From Melanocharis versteri (taxonomy: Eukaryota; Chordata; Aves; Passeriformes; Melanocharitidae): DNA of 64,000 bases. The position numbers and the translations under genes were made by a program. This document shows positions 1 through 12,897 of the stretch, piece after piece. How positions within the stretch are numbered: position 1 is the first letter of the stretch; each line of letters starts with the position of its first letter. The DNA lies in NCBI GenBank assembly GCA_013397845.1, contig VZTG01001872.1:809670-873669 (forward strand), read 5' to 3'. The notes under the pieces were generated by a model, which worked only from the letters and a program-made list of their open reading frames with translations, ran no database searches and was not told where the DNA came from.

Positions 1-3000
1 AAGAAGACAGATTGATGTCTGTTTGTGTAACTTAGGAGGTTTGTGACTCGTCAGTGTGACACCACCATGAAAAATGCTACCAGGATGCAGAGAAGTGTGA
101 GCCCGAGTGTTTCCAGTGGACCTGGAAGCATTATTGTTGCTGTATAAGGCCAGAATGAAGCCGTATCCACAGAAATGTGTGTGGTTTGGGTCAATGTAAT
201 CGTGAAGGATTAATTCCACGTGGAGTAAGTGCCAAAAAAAGGCTGATAGGGTGATCAGGAAAATGCAGAGCTGTCTTACAAGGAGAGAACAAAGGACTCC
301 AGCTTGTTTGGACTAACCAAATGACAGCTGAGGAAGACTGTGACTTCTCTCTACAAATGCTTCAGGGGAAGTAAACATGGGGAGTTGAGGAGAGGACAGT
401 CTTGGTGGGACAGCCCAGGGCATTTCTTCCCATCCTGTGTTCTTATGAAGCAACTGTAATTTGTCTCCCTGTAGATAATAAATCAAGAACTGAAAGAAAT
501 TGCATGCGTACCTCTGAGTCTCACTGAGATATTGTGGGGAAGGAAAGGTTTTGTTTAGAGATGGTGAGGGAGGACAGGTATTTATCACATGTTAGGAAAT
601 TTATTTCTGTCTCTGTTGCAAGTGGAGAGGGAGTGTAGGACAGCCAGGCTCCTCCACAGACACTCATTCAAGTATCTGGAGTTACGTGAGAGAAGTTTGC
701 ACACCTCCGTGATGTGAATAAGGAGTTCTGTGCTTATTTTGTTTTATAGAGAGCACGTTATAGTAAGCTTTAAATTCTCGTAAATTTTTCCCTCTACTCA
801 ATGTAAAATGTTAAATTTTATCCTGTGGAGACTACTCTGCTTTGAAAGGAAAACTTTTCTCCTGTGTTTATTGTTAGTGTTATGAGAGGGCTGCATTTAA
901 ACAGACAGTGTAGAGGTAAACTGGATACATAATGTAGAAAAGCAATTTGACTATAAAAAGTAATATATAAGAACATTTTACAAGTCTCTATTTGGTCTTA
1001 GCTGATTGTGTATATATGTGGTGTTTCTTTCCAGTGCAAAGGAGAGGCAAGAAGTGATTTTCTATCCCTTTTTCTGAAATAATTAACAAATGAAATCCTC
1101 TCTATTTCCTGCAGGTTATTGCAGTTTTTTTCACATGAGCCATTAAATAATAACATAATATTGGGCAGCCTCTGATGTCAGAACAGGAATATTGTATGGA
1201 TGACGCTGTACATGCATATAAGGGTGAAGGAATGTCTCTGACCAAGAATTTGATATGGTGGCATGTTAGAGACCTGTTTGACTCTTGACAACTAAATAGC
1301 CCCATGGGCTCTATTTGGTTCCAGTTTCAGACTGGATTGGAGGAGAAGGATCATCAGTGTAGTTGAATTGATATGATAAATTGCTCATCAGTTTGCTATT
1401 ATTATTTTTTAACTGTGCAGCCAAAATCACGCTTATTCTGAATATTTTTAATGTGTAGCTACATAGTGTATGAATGAAGTGAAAATAGAGAAGTGGAAGG
1501 GCTTAGGTGTTTTCTAGTAGAATGATTGCTCTTGTCTTCAGTGTTACTCATAGAAATGAGAATTGGGTTAAAATTATGTGACTCCCTGAATATTTGGAAA
1601 GCAAGTCTTTTCACTAAAGGCAAGTTTTTTCATAAGGCAACTCTAAATAAAGAAATGCTTAAGAACCTAAAGAAATATGCCCCCAAATAATTTTTATTTC
1701 AGATAGTAAGAGAAACATGATTGATACATGCCTTTTACTTCACTAGTGCAAATGCCGCTATGTTAAGTTACTTCAATTTTTCCCTTCTCAATCTGGCTGG
1801 CTCTGCACTCTAAAAAGAAGATTCAGTGAGACTTACACTTGCAATTAATAGGAACTTGACACTCAGAAATACCTGCCTGTAGGAATAAATTAACATAAGT
1901 TTGTTGTTTGGGGCCTTTTTGTCCCTAAGCTGCAACCATAGATGTCTCACCTACCTTTCCTCATCATTGTCATTCTCATCTGATGACAAACTGTTGCTCT
2001 GGAATTTCCATGTATTTATACATTAGTGCAATTTATGTGCTCAGAGGCACCCAATGATTTGCCAGGAAGATACTGCAGGATCTTTTAGAAGTTTCGCCCC
2101 AAACAGAAAGGGAACATTTTGATGCTTTCTGTGGTAATTGTCCATAGAAGAAATTATTACCATACATGTTGTGCTTGCCAGGCTTAGTCAATCACAAGGA
2201 AGATATTTCTCTTTTATCATCTATTATGCAATAAAATATATACACTAATCAGTTACTTCAAGAATTTGTGATAACTAAAGGGCACTGGAAAGTTTTGGAT
2301 ACTTCATGCTAGCAGCTGCTGAAGAAAGGAAGTGATCTTATAAGGTCGGGGTGGGAAAAGTGATACTGAAGGTCACAAAGTGAGTGGGTGACTACTATTA
2401 ATCCATCAGGTTTTGCCAAAATCTGACTTTTCTCCATAATTTAACAGCAAAAAGTAGCAGTGTATAGGACTTGCTATCCGACATCATTCAATAGGACAGG
2501 ATACGTAATTCCAATTTAGGAAGTGCTGACCCTGGTGAATTGTGAGGCGGAGATGAGATTAGCACCCTGTTCTGCATTCCCTCAGACAAGCTGGCCTCAT
2601 TATTTTAAGATGTGGGAAGGTATTAACCAGTGCAAATAAAAATAGCAAAAGAGATGCTAAAGTAGCTTCTTGCTGAACTGACTCTACTTCCTGTTCTGAT
2701 TATTTTCACTAAGCTACTAAGCACTGTTCATACTCTCTTTTTTTTGTTTTTTCCCCGCCATGAATCCTGGCACCTCTACATCATGGCTCTGTTTTGAGTA
2801 ACAACATCTGTATGGAAATCTTCGACAATGTTTCGGGTTTTTTAGTGGATACTTATTACATTACTTGAACCAAAAGAATTGTGTTTCTAGAGCATGGCCG
2901 GATGCTTGGCTTAGGCGAAGGTTTCACTGACTATACAGAGCTTTAAAGACTACAGTAAATCAAATGTCTTGAGCATTTGAAGTGGATTTCCCAGCCATCC

Positions 3001-4234
3001 ACACATTTGCTAACCTACCCAGAAGGAAGCTCTTAACTACCCATGCCTAGATGCCACAATGGGAAATCTTGGGTGTCATAGACTCTTCTGCTATGTGTTG
3101 TACTATGTACACTTACTACTATGCTCTCATCCAACTAAAATCAACAAAGTCAACCAACTTAGCTGAGTGGACTGATTTTTAATTTTACCATTAGATATTG
3201 ACCATTGTGTCAGCTTTTTTGTGGTTATAAAAAGGCATTCAATCCAATTTTTATTGTACGCGGTGCTTTTATCCAAGATAGCTTCAGATGCATAGTCACT
3301 GATGGAAGTGTAAAGTATTGAAAGTTTGATATTAAGTGTACAGCAGTGAGAACATGACTTAAAGAGGAGGTTATGCAGGCAATCCGATTCTAGCAGGCTC
3401 AATTACAGTAGGAGTTAATTTGATAGGGATCATAGACCTACACTGTAGCCAATTAGTAGGATGAAACTGGAGTACACACAACAAAAGGGCCTGATAATAA
3501 GCAAAGTGCTTAGGAACAGAAGCCAAATGAAAATGAAATAAAAGGCTGTCATCCAAAAATCTCTGGTCTTGAGAACATGGGACAGCCTCCAAATGGATGA
3601 TTATGGCATTTATCACAAGGTACATTGGGTCAAAATACCCATTAAGGTTGGTACAGAAATTTCATAAACAGGAAACTGCATAAAGAAAAAGGTGATTTGG
3701 AAGAGGAAGAAAATGCTAATTTAATCTGGTATGAGTTCTCTTGGATCTACAAGGGCAACACACATGCTTATATTCATTCTGCCTTTCAGATTGTAATTCC
3801 TTGTCTGAGTTAGGATCCTGTTTGCTTTAGGTTTGGTGGTAGCAGTGAGAGGTATTTCCAGAGGCTGGTCCAACCTGGAGTGATGAGGGAGGCAATATAC
3901 ATTATCAGTGACAATTTCCCCTGACAGGCAGGAGCTCAAGGTGTGTTTCAGCTGAAGCACATCAGATTACGATTTAAATACTCTGTAGTATGGGGTGGGT
4001 CTGTTCTGGCTGCAGGAGAACAAATGGAGGGGTGGACACTTAACCCCAAACACGGGCGCTGCATGGTGACGCTGCAGGTAGATGGTGCTTCAGGGCATAA
4101 TGGCAGAAAATAAGATGTATGCTCTAAGGTATAATGCTACAGAATGACTTTGGCAAGCTGCAGATGACGTTACCAGAATCTAAAAGAGGCACAGTAAATA
4201 ACGTAGGTCAGGTTGGTAATATGGGCTATTGGAT
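1..4234. other. Non-coding AT-rich sequence, nothing recognised
   Basis: All six frames are interrupted often, and no open frame here resembles a protein family I know. The longest minus-strand frames are about 90 codons, with compositions expected of random AT-rich DNA. CpG is scarce and there is no long simple repeat, no CR1-like 3' end and no tRNA-like internal promoter. The interval is best treated as intergenic or intronic DNA. Small conserved regulatory elements could be present but cannot be seen without comparison to other genomes. Confidence 0.6.
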
Positions 4235-4264
4235 GATCCTTGTGGATCCTTGTGGATCCTTGTC
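4235..4264. repeat. Three-copy 10-bp tandem repeat
   Basis: The unit GATCCTTGTG occurs three times head to tail (4235-4244, 4245-4254, 4255-4264). The third copy ends in C instead of G. It is a small minisatellite-like array, probably made by replication slippage, and could vary in copy number between individuals. No function is implied. Confidence 0.85.
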
Positions 4265-6875
4265 AGGTGATGGATCAAGGAAGCTTCTAGGAAAGCAAGT
4301 ACTCTCCTAAAGAATGATGCTCGAAAAGTTTTGGGGCAGAAGGAATGAAAATGATGGTGCAAGTGGAAATAGCAAGAAACAGACCCCACCACACTGGGGT
4401 TGACAATTCTGAGGGTGTTCGAGAGACAAGAGACTTATCAAAGGAAGTGCATTTGAGATCATGCTGAGGAGTCCCACGTTGCACATTGGAATCATGCTAA
4501 TAGATTAATTTTAAGGCCTGAAAATACCTTTATGATTATTACTTTTGTAATGCAAACCAAAGAACCTTATCTTTTAATTTTGCATTAAGCTGCTAATGTT
4601 TATCTTCTGAGCATACCAGATGCTTACACTATGAAGGCTTCTTTCTAGAGGATTTCAAATTGCTAAAAATATACCATCTTTTCCTTCTTTAAAGTATTCA
4701 CTTTGTTAATTATTAATTTTGTCTTTGTGGCTACCAGCTATTTCATCATGTTGCACCTATTTCCTGCTGATTTAGAGATCAACACATCTTTCTTTCATAT
4801 TCAAAAGTGGATAACTCTTCATCATGTGATGCAATAATCAGACTTCTAACCTTCTTTTGGGTAACTCAGACACCTTACAGAAGCGCGTCAGTCAATGTTA
4901 TTGCCTTCAACCAAAAAGTAATTTTATTAGTAATTGTTTGGTTGATAAAAATAGTCATTTTTTCCTCATTATAAACTAATGAATTAATTACTATTATTTA
5001 GCATTAAATATAATCTCTCTTAGTTTTATGCATATGTCATCCAAAATCAGTGTTTTCATAGCTTTTCGTAAGGCCAATGTCAGGCTGTTCATCTTAGCAT
5101 CATCTTAATCATCCTATCTATGCTTTCCAGTCATTAACCTTCTTCCAGACAGTGGAGGAAGCAAATCAAAGACATGGATGGAAAATCTGTGGCATGTGTG
5201 CCACAAAGAAATTTAGCTAAAGAGCTCCTATACCCTGGCTGGGAAAAAAACCCTGTAGTTTTCAGGATGTCAGTGCTGTTCTACAGGTAAACAGTGACCT
5301 GTTCCTCACAAAGCAAAAATGGGGAATCTCTGAATCTGCCGTAAAAAGTTGAAAAAATACTCACAGTTGTCATGCAGCTGTGGATGAGCAGAGCCCTTTT
5401 AGTCTACACAGGAACTGTCTCTGGGTTTTAAAACCTCTCTAAAACTGGAGGTGCCTAGCCAAGAGAGAAATTCTTGCACGTTAAATTAATCTTAGTCTGG
5501 GTTTTGGGTTTTGTTAATAAAGCCCAAATTGCTTAGAAAATTGTCCAGGGTTTGCTGCTGAAAACCTCCTGGGGCCTGAATTTGAGTTCATGCCTGTTGT
5601 GGGTAGGGCTCTCCCAGTGGAGAGCTCTCTCTGCAACGGACAGTTCAGTTCAGATCAGGCATCAGTCTTTTAGAACTTTTAGAACTGTTCCTCTTCCTCC
5701 TTAAACTAAGTATCAGGCATGAGTAGGGTCTGTTGATGGTGTTTTATGGTGATATATGAAATTATTAATACAAATCAGTTCAGAAAAATTTGCCTGGTAT
5801 TACTCAAGGTAAAAAACTCTTATAAACTGTGAAACTGACTGAGCACAATGTTCAGCTTACATCCTCCCATTACATTTCCTAGAAAGAGAGTGTGTGTCAC
5901 TATCCAGATACCTTCATTTATTGTAAAGATGGGAAATAATTTACCATTTTTTTCAGATTAATTTTGAGAATCTGCTTGAAAGGAAATGGTAGTGATAATA
6001 TTTTCACAGTTCTTCTAGGTAACAGCAGATTTCAGGTTATTTTGTTATTCTTCCTTGAAATTTCAGCTACAAGTTCATCTATTGAAGGATTTGACACCTG
6101 AGAAATAGTCAGCATCAGATATACAATATTAGTCTAGCAGGTTGCAGTTTCCTACAAGGATAAAAAAAAATGCTGTACTGTTTAAAATATTCCTCTGAAT
6201 GTATGGACATCAGACAACAATCTGGAAACATACTAGCTCAGTCTATAATACTATAGAAACCACCTCAAATATCAATGTTACTCTAATTCTTGAGGCATTA
6301 ATGTTGATGATAAACATGAAAAAAGAAATACTTTCAGTATGTCAAAAGAATTAAGTATGCTGTGGTGGCAGAAATGCAGAAAATGCTAGTAATTCTTTCT
6401 TATAGGCTCTCCATGGGGAGCAACTGTATTCCAAGTCCATCCCACTGCTTTAAGCACTCAGCTGAGTTATATGATAATTATCCCTAGCTCCCTATTAATA
6501 GGTCTGGAGTTTACATGAGTCGTGGTGTCATTCTGAAATTTGTGCTGGTAATGGCACACAGAACTAGGTTCTTAATTTAGCCATCTCTGTTAAATGTCTG
6601 AAGCTCAGTGAGATGAATCTCCAGGCTTAAAATTTCCTGACTTGGTGTCCCTGTTGGCAAAGCAAAGGTGGCTGAGAGAAGAATACCCTGATTCAGCAAG
6701 GCTCAAGCGAGGTTTTTTATTAAGTTAATAGAAATGTAGAATAATTTCTTTCAGAAAACGACTCTGGAGGTCGTCTGGAGCATCCTTACAGGCAACAGCT
6801 GATGATGGCTCCTAGTGGCTAGTCTGGCTTTTAGTAACTATCTTGCTAGAGGTTAGGTCCTTCTACAGGGGGGAG
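4265..6875. other. Non-coding AT-rich sequence, nothing firmly recognised
   Basis: There is no credible open reading frame and no RNA gene. Around 6745-6800 a short stretch (CTGGAGGTCGTCTGG) loosely recalls the 'GGAGGTCATCTAGTCC' part of avian CR1 3' ends, but the match stops within about 20 bases and I do not annotate it as CR1. The rest shows no repeat family that I recognise. Confidence 0.55.
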
Positions 6876-6942
6876 AAAAAAAAAAAAAAAAAAACAAACA
6901 AAAAAACCAAAAAACCACAACCAAAACAAAACAAACAAAAAA
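6876..6942. repeat. A-rich tract grading into A/C-rich low complexity
   Basis: A run of 19 A (6876-6894) continues into about 48 bases made only of A and C. The pure A run could be the tail of a retrotransposed sequence, but I recognise no mRNA-like or LINE-like body upstream and no clear target-site duplication. Simple low-complexity sequence is the safer call. Similar A/C or complementary T/G tracts recur at 46125, 61818 and 63293. Confidence 0.8.
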
Positions 6943-9793
6943 GCCAAAATCCCATTAAATTTAGTGTAACTATGGTGGCTCATTCATAGAACTTGATAAA
7001 TATCATCATGTCATAGTGTGATTAAGGCATAAAACAGAATGGTTTTATTTGAAGTTTTCTACATTTAGAAAATTTATACAGGAAAAACAGCTGAGATGAT
7101 GTAATAGTTGATGTACTTCTGAAGGTGAGCAGTGTGGGACACAGTTAAATCTAATTAAACACACCAAAATTAGCATAGAGACAAAGTGTAAAAATAAATG
7201 TAATCACAAGGGAAGAGTAATTCTAATTAAATTCTCAAAAAAAAAGTCAATTAAAAAATTGTATTTAAAACTGAGAAAAATATCTATGTAAAAGACCTTG
7301 GGGAGGTTCATTAAAAAGTAACTACACAAGTTCAGAAAAAAACTTACCCACCTTTGCTGCCTATCTGCAGTCCCAATTGCAGCAGGATCTGGTTAATCTG
7401 ACGTCTTTGTGATCATACTGCTATGAAGATTTCTACAAACACAATGTATTGGTTCTTTCCATACACATGCATTCCTTAGATGGACTATTTGCTTTCGCTG
7501 AATGTGAGTGTTTTGGTATAGGAAACGAACCAATTGTTAAACTAGTGCTTTAAAACATCAGCACTAGACCCAAGCAGTCCCCAGTGACTACAGCAGATTC
7601 CTAGCAAAGCTGTCCAGATGTATGTTGATGATAATAAATGGGGTAAAACTGCAATACAAGTTGTAGTTGAAGTGCTATAAATGGTGCTGCTTCCAGACTG
7701 AGGCATGTCATCAGTAAATCTAGTGCTGTTGTAACCCGTCAGGAGCAGCAAACACAAGGCTACTGAGAGACTGAAGGAATCAAAGGAGTTGTATTGTGTA
7801 CAAGATTTAACAAAACATGTCACCTGAGGACACCATTATTCTCTGCTCTTATGCCATTGTCTTCCATTTCTCAGACTTTTCCATTTATGGCAGACTACAC
7901 CTTAACTGTTTGGTGATGCTGCTCTTCCATTATCTGCTGCATGTGTCCTTTTTTTATAATTCTTCTGAGCTACTTTTTGTGTTTCTCTTATAACACAACC
8001 TAGGAGAGAATTTCTTGGCTCCCTTCCTGGCTCAAAGGTGTTTTATATAAAAGCTGATGTGCTTTTAAATGTTCTGTGCATCTCCAGTGTTAGAAAGTCA
8101 GCCTAAACCCTGGAAACATAAACTACCTGTTTACAGATTTAGAACGGAAGATCAACTGGCAACACCTTTTATTTATTTATTTTTTAATCTCTAACATTAT
8201 TTTCCTTTTTATTTTTAAAACCTCACGGGCCTGGAGTTGTGGAGCACTTTCAGCAGAGAGCGGCCACAACAGAAGCTGCAAGTGCTCACCTGTGCCAGTT
8301 GGTGCAAACAGCTAAAGGGATGTGGTGGCCCTCTCAGGGACATGGGTGCTTCTACCATCCCAACCAATAATTACAAAAATTGGGGAAAAAAATACAAAAG
8401 CCTGGGGCTCAGTTTGTTTATCTAAAAGTGTTTTGCAGTTTGCAGAGCACCTCTTGAAAATGAGGCTGGGACACCTCAATTTCCGCGGCTGCTGGCATTG
8501 CATCAGTATTTAGAGCTTTTCCTCATTCTCAGTTTCCACTTTTCTTTAGCTTGCTGTCAGAAGTCTCTTCTGCCTGATTTTCTTCCTTCCCACACTGTGC
8601 TGTCCATGTTTGCTACAGATTCGGGAAGCAGAGGTTAAACCCTTTCCTCCCCCCATTCCCTTTTTTGGTCTGTTTTCAAATAATGATGCCATTATCTTTC
8701 AGCAGCAGGACTGGATAGCATTAGGTATCTCCATTCATTCAGTACATCAGTCAAACCAGCCAAAGAATATATTAGATAGAATCACAACTTTATCTGTCCA
8801 ATACATAATATACCAATGTAGCACAAGAAGGGCTGCTCAAATTGATTGAATTGGGTTTTCCTACAGAGCTGCTTTGTGTGTAGTGGGAAATATTCTGTAT
8901 CAAACAATCTACATGAGCAGCAGCCACGGTGTGACTAATCTCAGCAATGCTAATACTGAATAATCTCAGGAAACTTGAATAGGAGGATCAATGTTCCACT
9001 CACTTCATATAAATGGCCTATATTATAAAACCCATCAGATAAAGGTTAGCTACTGCTACATTTAGAGCCTAGCACGTATGACACGGGTGGGGTGTAACAA
9101 ACACAAACCCTGATCTCACAGGCAAGTAACCTTAGATCTGAGTGACTAAAGCCATCAATAGAGATGTCAGCTACCTTAAGAGAAATATACAAAATAATAA
9201 AAAAAAGCTTCCTTCTGTTTCATAGTCTTTCTTAAACAGTGATCTCCATATAAATTTTTCCATACTGAACTTTTTGTGTTCAACCCTTTGAAACAGTAAG
9301 TTGGTCACCTGGGCCAGCTGCAGAAGGACAAAGTGTTTGAAGATTCCAGGGTGATGGAAGATTGTCAACATTAGCCTGCAGAGAGAATAAAAATCCCAGA
9401 AACAGTGCCCAGGGGAGTAAGAAATTGGAACTTCTGCTAGGAAAAGCTTTCAGCTGAAGAGAGCTTGTTCGAGCTTTCTCTCATGGTGTGTAATAAAGGA
9501 TTTGCACAATTTCCTTTTCCAGGTTGTATAAGGCCAGAGCTGGTGGCTTTGATGCACATTAGCTCAGGCAGGAGGGAGGATGAGCTCCAAGGATTTGCTT
9601 CCCTGAGGGAATTGGTGTTTGGCACAGTGGGAGAAGAGAGCAGGAAGTAGTGACCTGAAGAACATGAGTTCAGCTACCATACACCACTGTATCTTTATGG
9701 TGCTGTTCTCACTTGCGCTGCCTCTACAGTTTGACCAGTTAGTGATAGATCATTTCTGTACAGGGAAATCATTTGTTTAGAAGGTAATTTTTT
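6943..9793. other. Non-coding AT-rich sequence, nothing recognised
   Basis: There are short open frames on both strands near 8237-8513 and 8610-8849, but they overlap each other and show no recognisable domain or convincing splice-site pairs. No CR1 end, LTR-like CpG cluster or long microsatellite is visible. I see nothing that needs annotation. Confidence 0.55.
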
Positions 9794-9810
9794 GGGGGGG
9801 GCGGGGGGGG
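9794..9810 (+). repeat. G-tract with G-quadruplex potential
   Basis: Two runs of eight G are separated by a single C (G8-C-G8). This satisfies the G3-N1-7 rule for a four-tract intramolecular G-quadruplex, using two G3 blocks from each run. The neighbourhood is AT-rich and T-rich just upstream, so the tract stands out. It is not in a promoter or CpG island that I can see, and an unstable mononucleotide microsatellite is an equally good description. Confidence 0.6.
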
Positions 9811-11138
9811 ATTGTTTGGATGTTCTGTTTGTTTCCTGTATTCTTTTTCTCTTTACTCGTTAAGTTCTAAAAGCTAACTGTCAAATAATTCCTCTTCTGT
9901 TCTAATTCTGAGGCTTTGTGTACTGGCTTCTCCCAACAGCTCTGCCAAGGCAGTGCTGCACTGGGGCCTGTCTTTTTCTCCCCCTTTTCTATCATGCTAA
10001 AAATCACACTGATAGAACTTTTTGATTTAGACCTTTGTTGTCTCAAAGAAAGAGGGAATTATTTATAAACAGAGGGGGGCAGGTTTTCATCACTGTAGAT
10101 TGATGTACGTTTTAGAGCATTCACCTTTAAGGTGTCCAGAATACAATCTGCTTGATCCTCTGTGGATTGTAAATTTCTAGAGTTGGGCTACTTTTTTCTT
10201 TTCATCTGCTGAGGAAAGCTTTATGATCACAATTACATTATCCTGTCTGTAGCACTGTGGAACTGGGCCCCTTCTTCCTATCAGGAAGCCTTTTCTTTAC
10301 TTTCATACCAATAAAGTGTTTCTTAGACCAGGGTTCATTCCTAATAAGCAACTTGAGAATTGCACCTGAACTAAGAAATATTTTTCCCCTCTGTGTGCCC
10401 TAAGCTTCAGAATATCAAGGAGCCTACATGCTTTGAATCTAAGACAGAGCTTACAATCTAACAGCTTTTTTATCACCTTCCATCAAGCAAAAAAGCCTCC
10501 AGGTGGATTAAGCTGTGTGTATAAGAAGCTTACAAGGCAGCAGGTGTCAAGTCCCAGTAAAGGTCATTCCATTAGGGCTATTCTCTTCTCAGGCACGGCT
10601 TTCCTTGTGGACTTCTGTAAAACTGCCTCTGAGACATTGGTGCACTGCTTTACAGGGCAGGGATGTTGAGCAAAATGCTGAAGCATGCACAGCAAATTTG
10701 CCCAGGGATTTTAGGCTGAAGTCCAGCTTTAGGAATATGGCGCAGATAAAATAGAGTGGCACTGCTAGAGACTGGAAGCAGGGCAGGAAAAATACCTTCC
10801 CGTGTTTCTGGTCTAGCCATCCAGAAAGGTCCAGATTAGGTGGACAGGGTGTCAACAATATACCATAGAAAAAGTTGTAAGTTGTTAAAAAGAATTAAAA
10901 ATCAAAATCCTTGTTGTATTATGATTGAGGGCCTGGAATGAGCTTGAAACACACTTGATGCATCCCACTGTCTATTGTTACTAGATCAAAGGAGAAAGAC
11001 TTGCTGTAAAAATGAGTAAAAATCATGTGACAACTCATGCTGCCAGACATTACAAGGCATGAGCAGACAGCATTCAGTCAGCACTCTTGGATCATATTTC
11101 TGATTGTATCTTCACAAAAACAAGGATCAGAAACAGAA
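9811..11138. other. Non-coding sequence, nothing recognised
   Basis: Overlapping short frames occur at 10433-10858 on both strands, and none resembles a known protein. There is no repeat end and no RNA gene. Confidence 0.55.
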
Positions 11139-11174
11139 TTTCCTTTTCTTCTTTCTTCTTTTTCTTTCCTTCAG
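11139..11174 (+). other. Polypyrimidine tract with a strong acceptor-like CAG
   Basis: About 34 bases of almost pure T and C (11139-11172) end in CAG at 11172-11174, matching the vertebrate 3' splice acceptor pattern closely. The following sequence opens with TGGGAATG and contains no recognisable coding exon, and I did not find a paired strong donor nearby. It could be a cryptic acceptor, a non-coding exon boundary or a plain microsatellite-like tract. Confidence 0.25.
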
Positions 11175-11589
11175 TGGGAATGATGTAACATGAGGAGCTC
11201 CAGCCATATATGTACACCTTCCTTGCCCAGATTGCACTGTGTAGCTTTGCCCCTAGGTGTAGGCTCATGGTGGGGGTGAGCAGGAGGTGAAGGGTGGAAG
11301 AGGCCAGCTTGGCACAATGATACTTTCAACATCTGAAAAAGCTGCTCTAAGTGACATCTCGGGGAGGAACAGTTTGAAAAGCTTAGTCAAACTTGTGCTG
11401 TTTCAAAGCACGCTGTATGAAATCTTGCATGCCTATTTAAAAATTAAACCTGAAGAAGTGACTTGCAGCAGACAACCATCCTTCTGAAAACTGAACTGGT
11501 CTTACAGAAACTGGACTATACTGCAGGAAAGAAATGGTGGGAGAAATCTAATCAGATAAGCACAAATAAATAGCAATGAATTCAAAGCC

Positions 11590-11700
11590 TCGGTGTGTCT
11601 GTGAAGGAGAAAACCTGCCAGACAGTGATGTTAAGGACCTTGCAGAGAAGTCAAATGATTTTTCTGCTTCTGTCTTCACTTCAAATATCTTGAGCAAATA
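11590..11700 (+). mobile_element. Possible degraded LINE ORF2 linker remnant
   Basis: Reading plus-strand around 11640-11682 gives a peptide containing NDFSASVFTS. This resembles the short conserved linker between the endonuclease and reverse transcriptase domains of CR1/L2/L3-type LINEs, which usually has the form N-x-F-F-A-S-V-F-T. Upstream residues (DVKDLAEKS) also fit the polar run that normally precedes it. The reverse transcriptase motifs that should follow are not recognisable and stops follow soon. The match is short, so it could be chance. If real, it is an old, heavily mutated fragment unrelated in position to the CR1 at 14840. Confidence 0.28.
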
Positions 11701-12892
11701 CCAGTTTTCAGCCAGTGAAGATGAGCCATTCATTGACTGACTTGTCAATAAGAGAAATGTTACTATCAGATTCTGAGTCATGATGATAAACCATCTGAAA
11801 ATATATACATAAGAGTTGTGAAGGATCTTAAACTAGAGAGGCTGAACCACTGGGAAGAAAGTGCTAAAGTAATCTATTACACCAGAAGACAAACAGCAGC
11901 ACAGGCCCTAGTTGTCATATTTGCTGCAGATTTAATATGGCTAGAAAAGATCCGCTTGAGAACTATTGGATTTCTGAAAAGAATTTTGACCAGCAAGAAG
12001 CATTACGGCAAGTTTTATAATTTAACAAGTTATTGAAAATCAGCTGATCCAACAGCAATTGCCTGTGTACATGCCCTTAGCCTGCAGCAAGTGAGGAACT
12101 TTGGATTGCCTATATCCTCTTCACAGAAACAGTGCAACTCTGCTTGAGTTTGTAGAATGGCATAAAAAAGATGAGTGAAGCATTCCTGTTAACTGTTCCA
12201 CAGAAACAGAGATCAGAAGTTATTTTAGAAAATTAAAGGAGAGACAGCTGAAATAGGTTAAGAGAGTCACGTTGTAGGCAAGGGATAAGTAACTTGGTGG
12301 AAATTGGTCATATGAATCCTCACAGTTTTCATTTTTAGGTCAGGTTTAGCCATCTCTGTGCACATTCACATTAGATGGAGATAAAAACAACCCTGAGGGC
12401 AAACAGACCTTTAGGCTTTGGAGCATAAACTGTGCCCTAAGTAATAGGGTAAGGAGGAAACTCAGGACAGTAAGGACAGTGGCTAGGCCCTACCTGCTCA
12501 CTGGAGGATTTCCCTTGCTTAACCAGTGTAGATTTTTGTATTGGCTCCCTGACAGAGGGGTCTGTCCAATATGACAATTCCTGTATTTTTCCCTCGTGTG
12601 ATATGACTATCATTTGAATCATACATTAGATCATGGCACCACGGTGGACTTCTGCTTGCAGTTACTGAACTTGGCATTTCAGCAGCTCCACTGGCTCCTA
12701 TTCTTGCTGAATTTTGAAGTCCCTGTTGATTTGGTGGTGCAATTGTTCATGTTCATTGCTCTTTTAAACATACTCTTCATGTTGATCCTGCTTGGCAAAT
12801 GGTAGTAAGCTTGTGAGCTTTGAAGGCTGGCTTGAAAACTGTGAACATCTGAAGATCTTGTGCCTTTTTTTTGCTTTAAATATTTTATCTTC
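11701..12892. other. Non-coding sequence between repeat candidates
   Basis: A plus-strand frame at 11818-12036 and a leucine-rich frame at 12614-12805 are open, but the latter opens at TTG and neither resembles a known family. Part of this stretch may belong to the same decayed element as the possible LINE scrap just upstream, but I cannot extend the match. Confidence 0.45.
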
Positions 12893-12897
12893 CAGCT

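Noticed and set aside
60..165. Cysteine-rich short peptide frame near the left edge
   Set aside because: It is about 30 residues, lacks an ATG in that frame and has no recognisable cysteine spacing of a known family.
6745..6800. CTGGAGGTCGTCTGG phrase resembling a CR1 3' end
   Set aside because: The match is too short and the following sequence does not continue as CR1.
9465..9480. GTTCGA as in a tRNA T-loop
   Set aside because: No flanking acceptor stem, A-box or cloverleaf pairing is present.
12614..12805. Very hydrophobic, leucine-rich 63-codon frame resembling a membrane segment
   Set aside because: It opens at TTG, and the only in-frame ATG lies near the end. T-rich DNA gives such Leu/Phe runs by chance.
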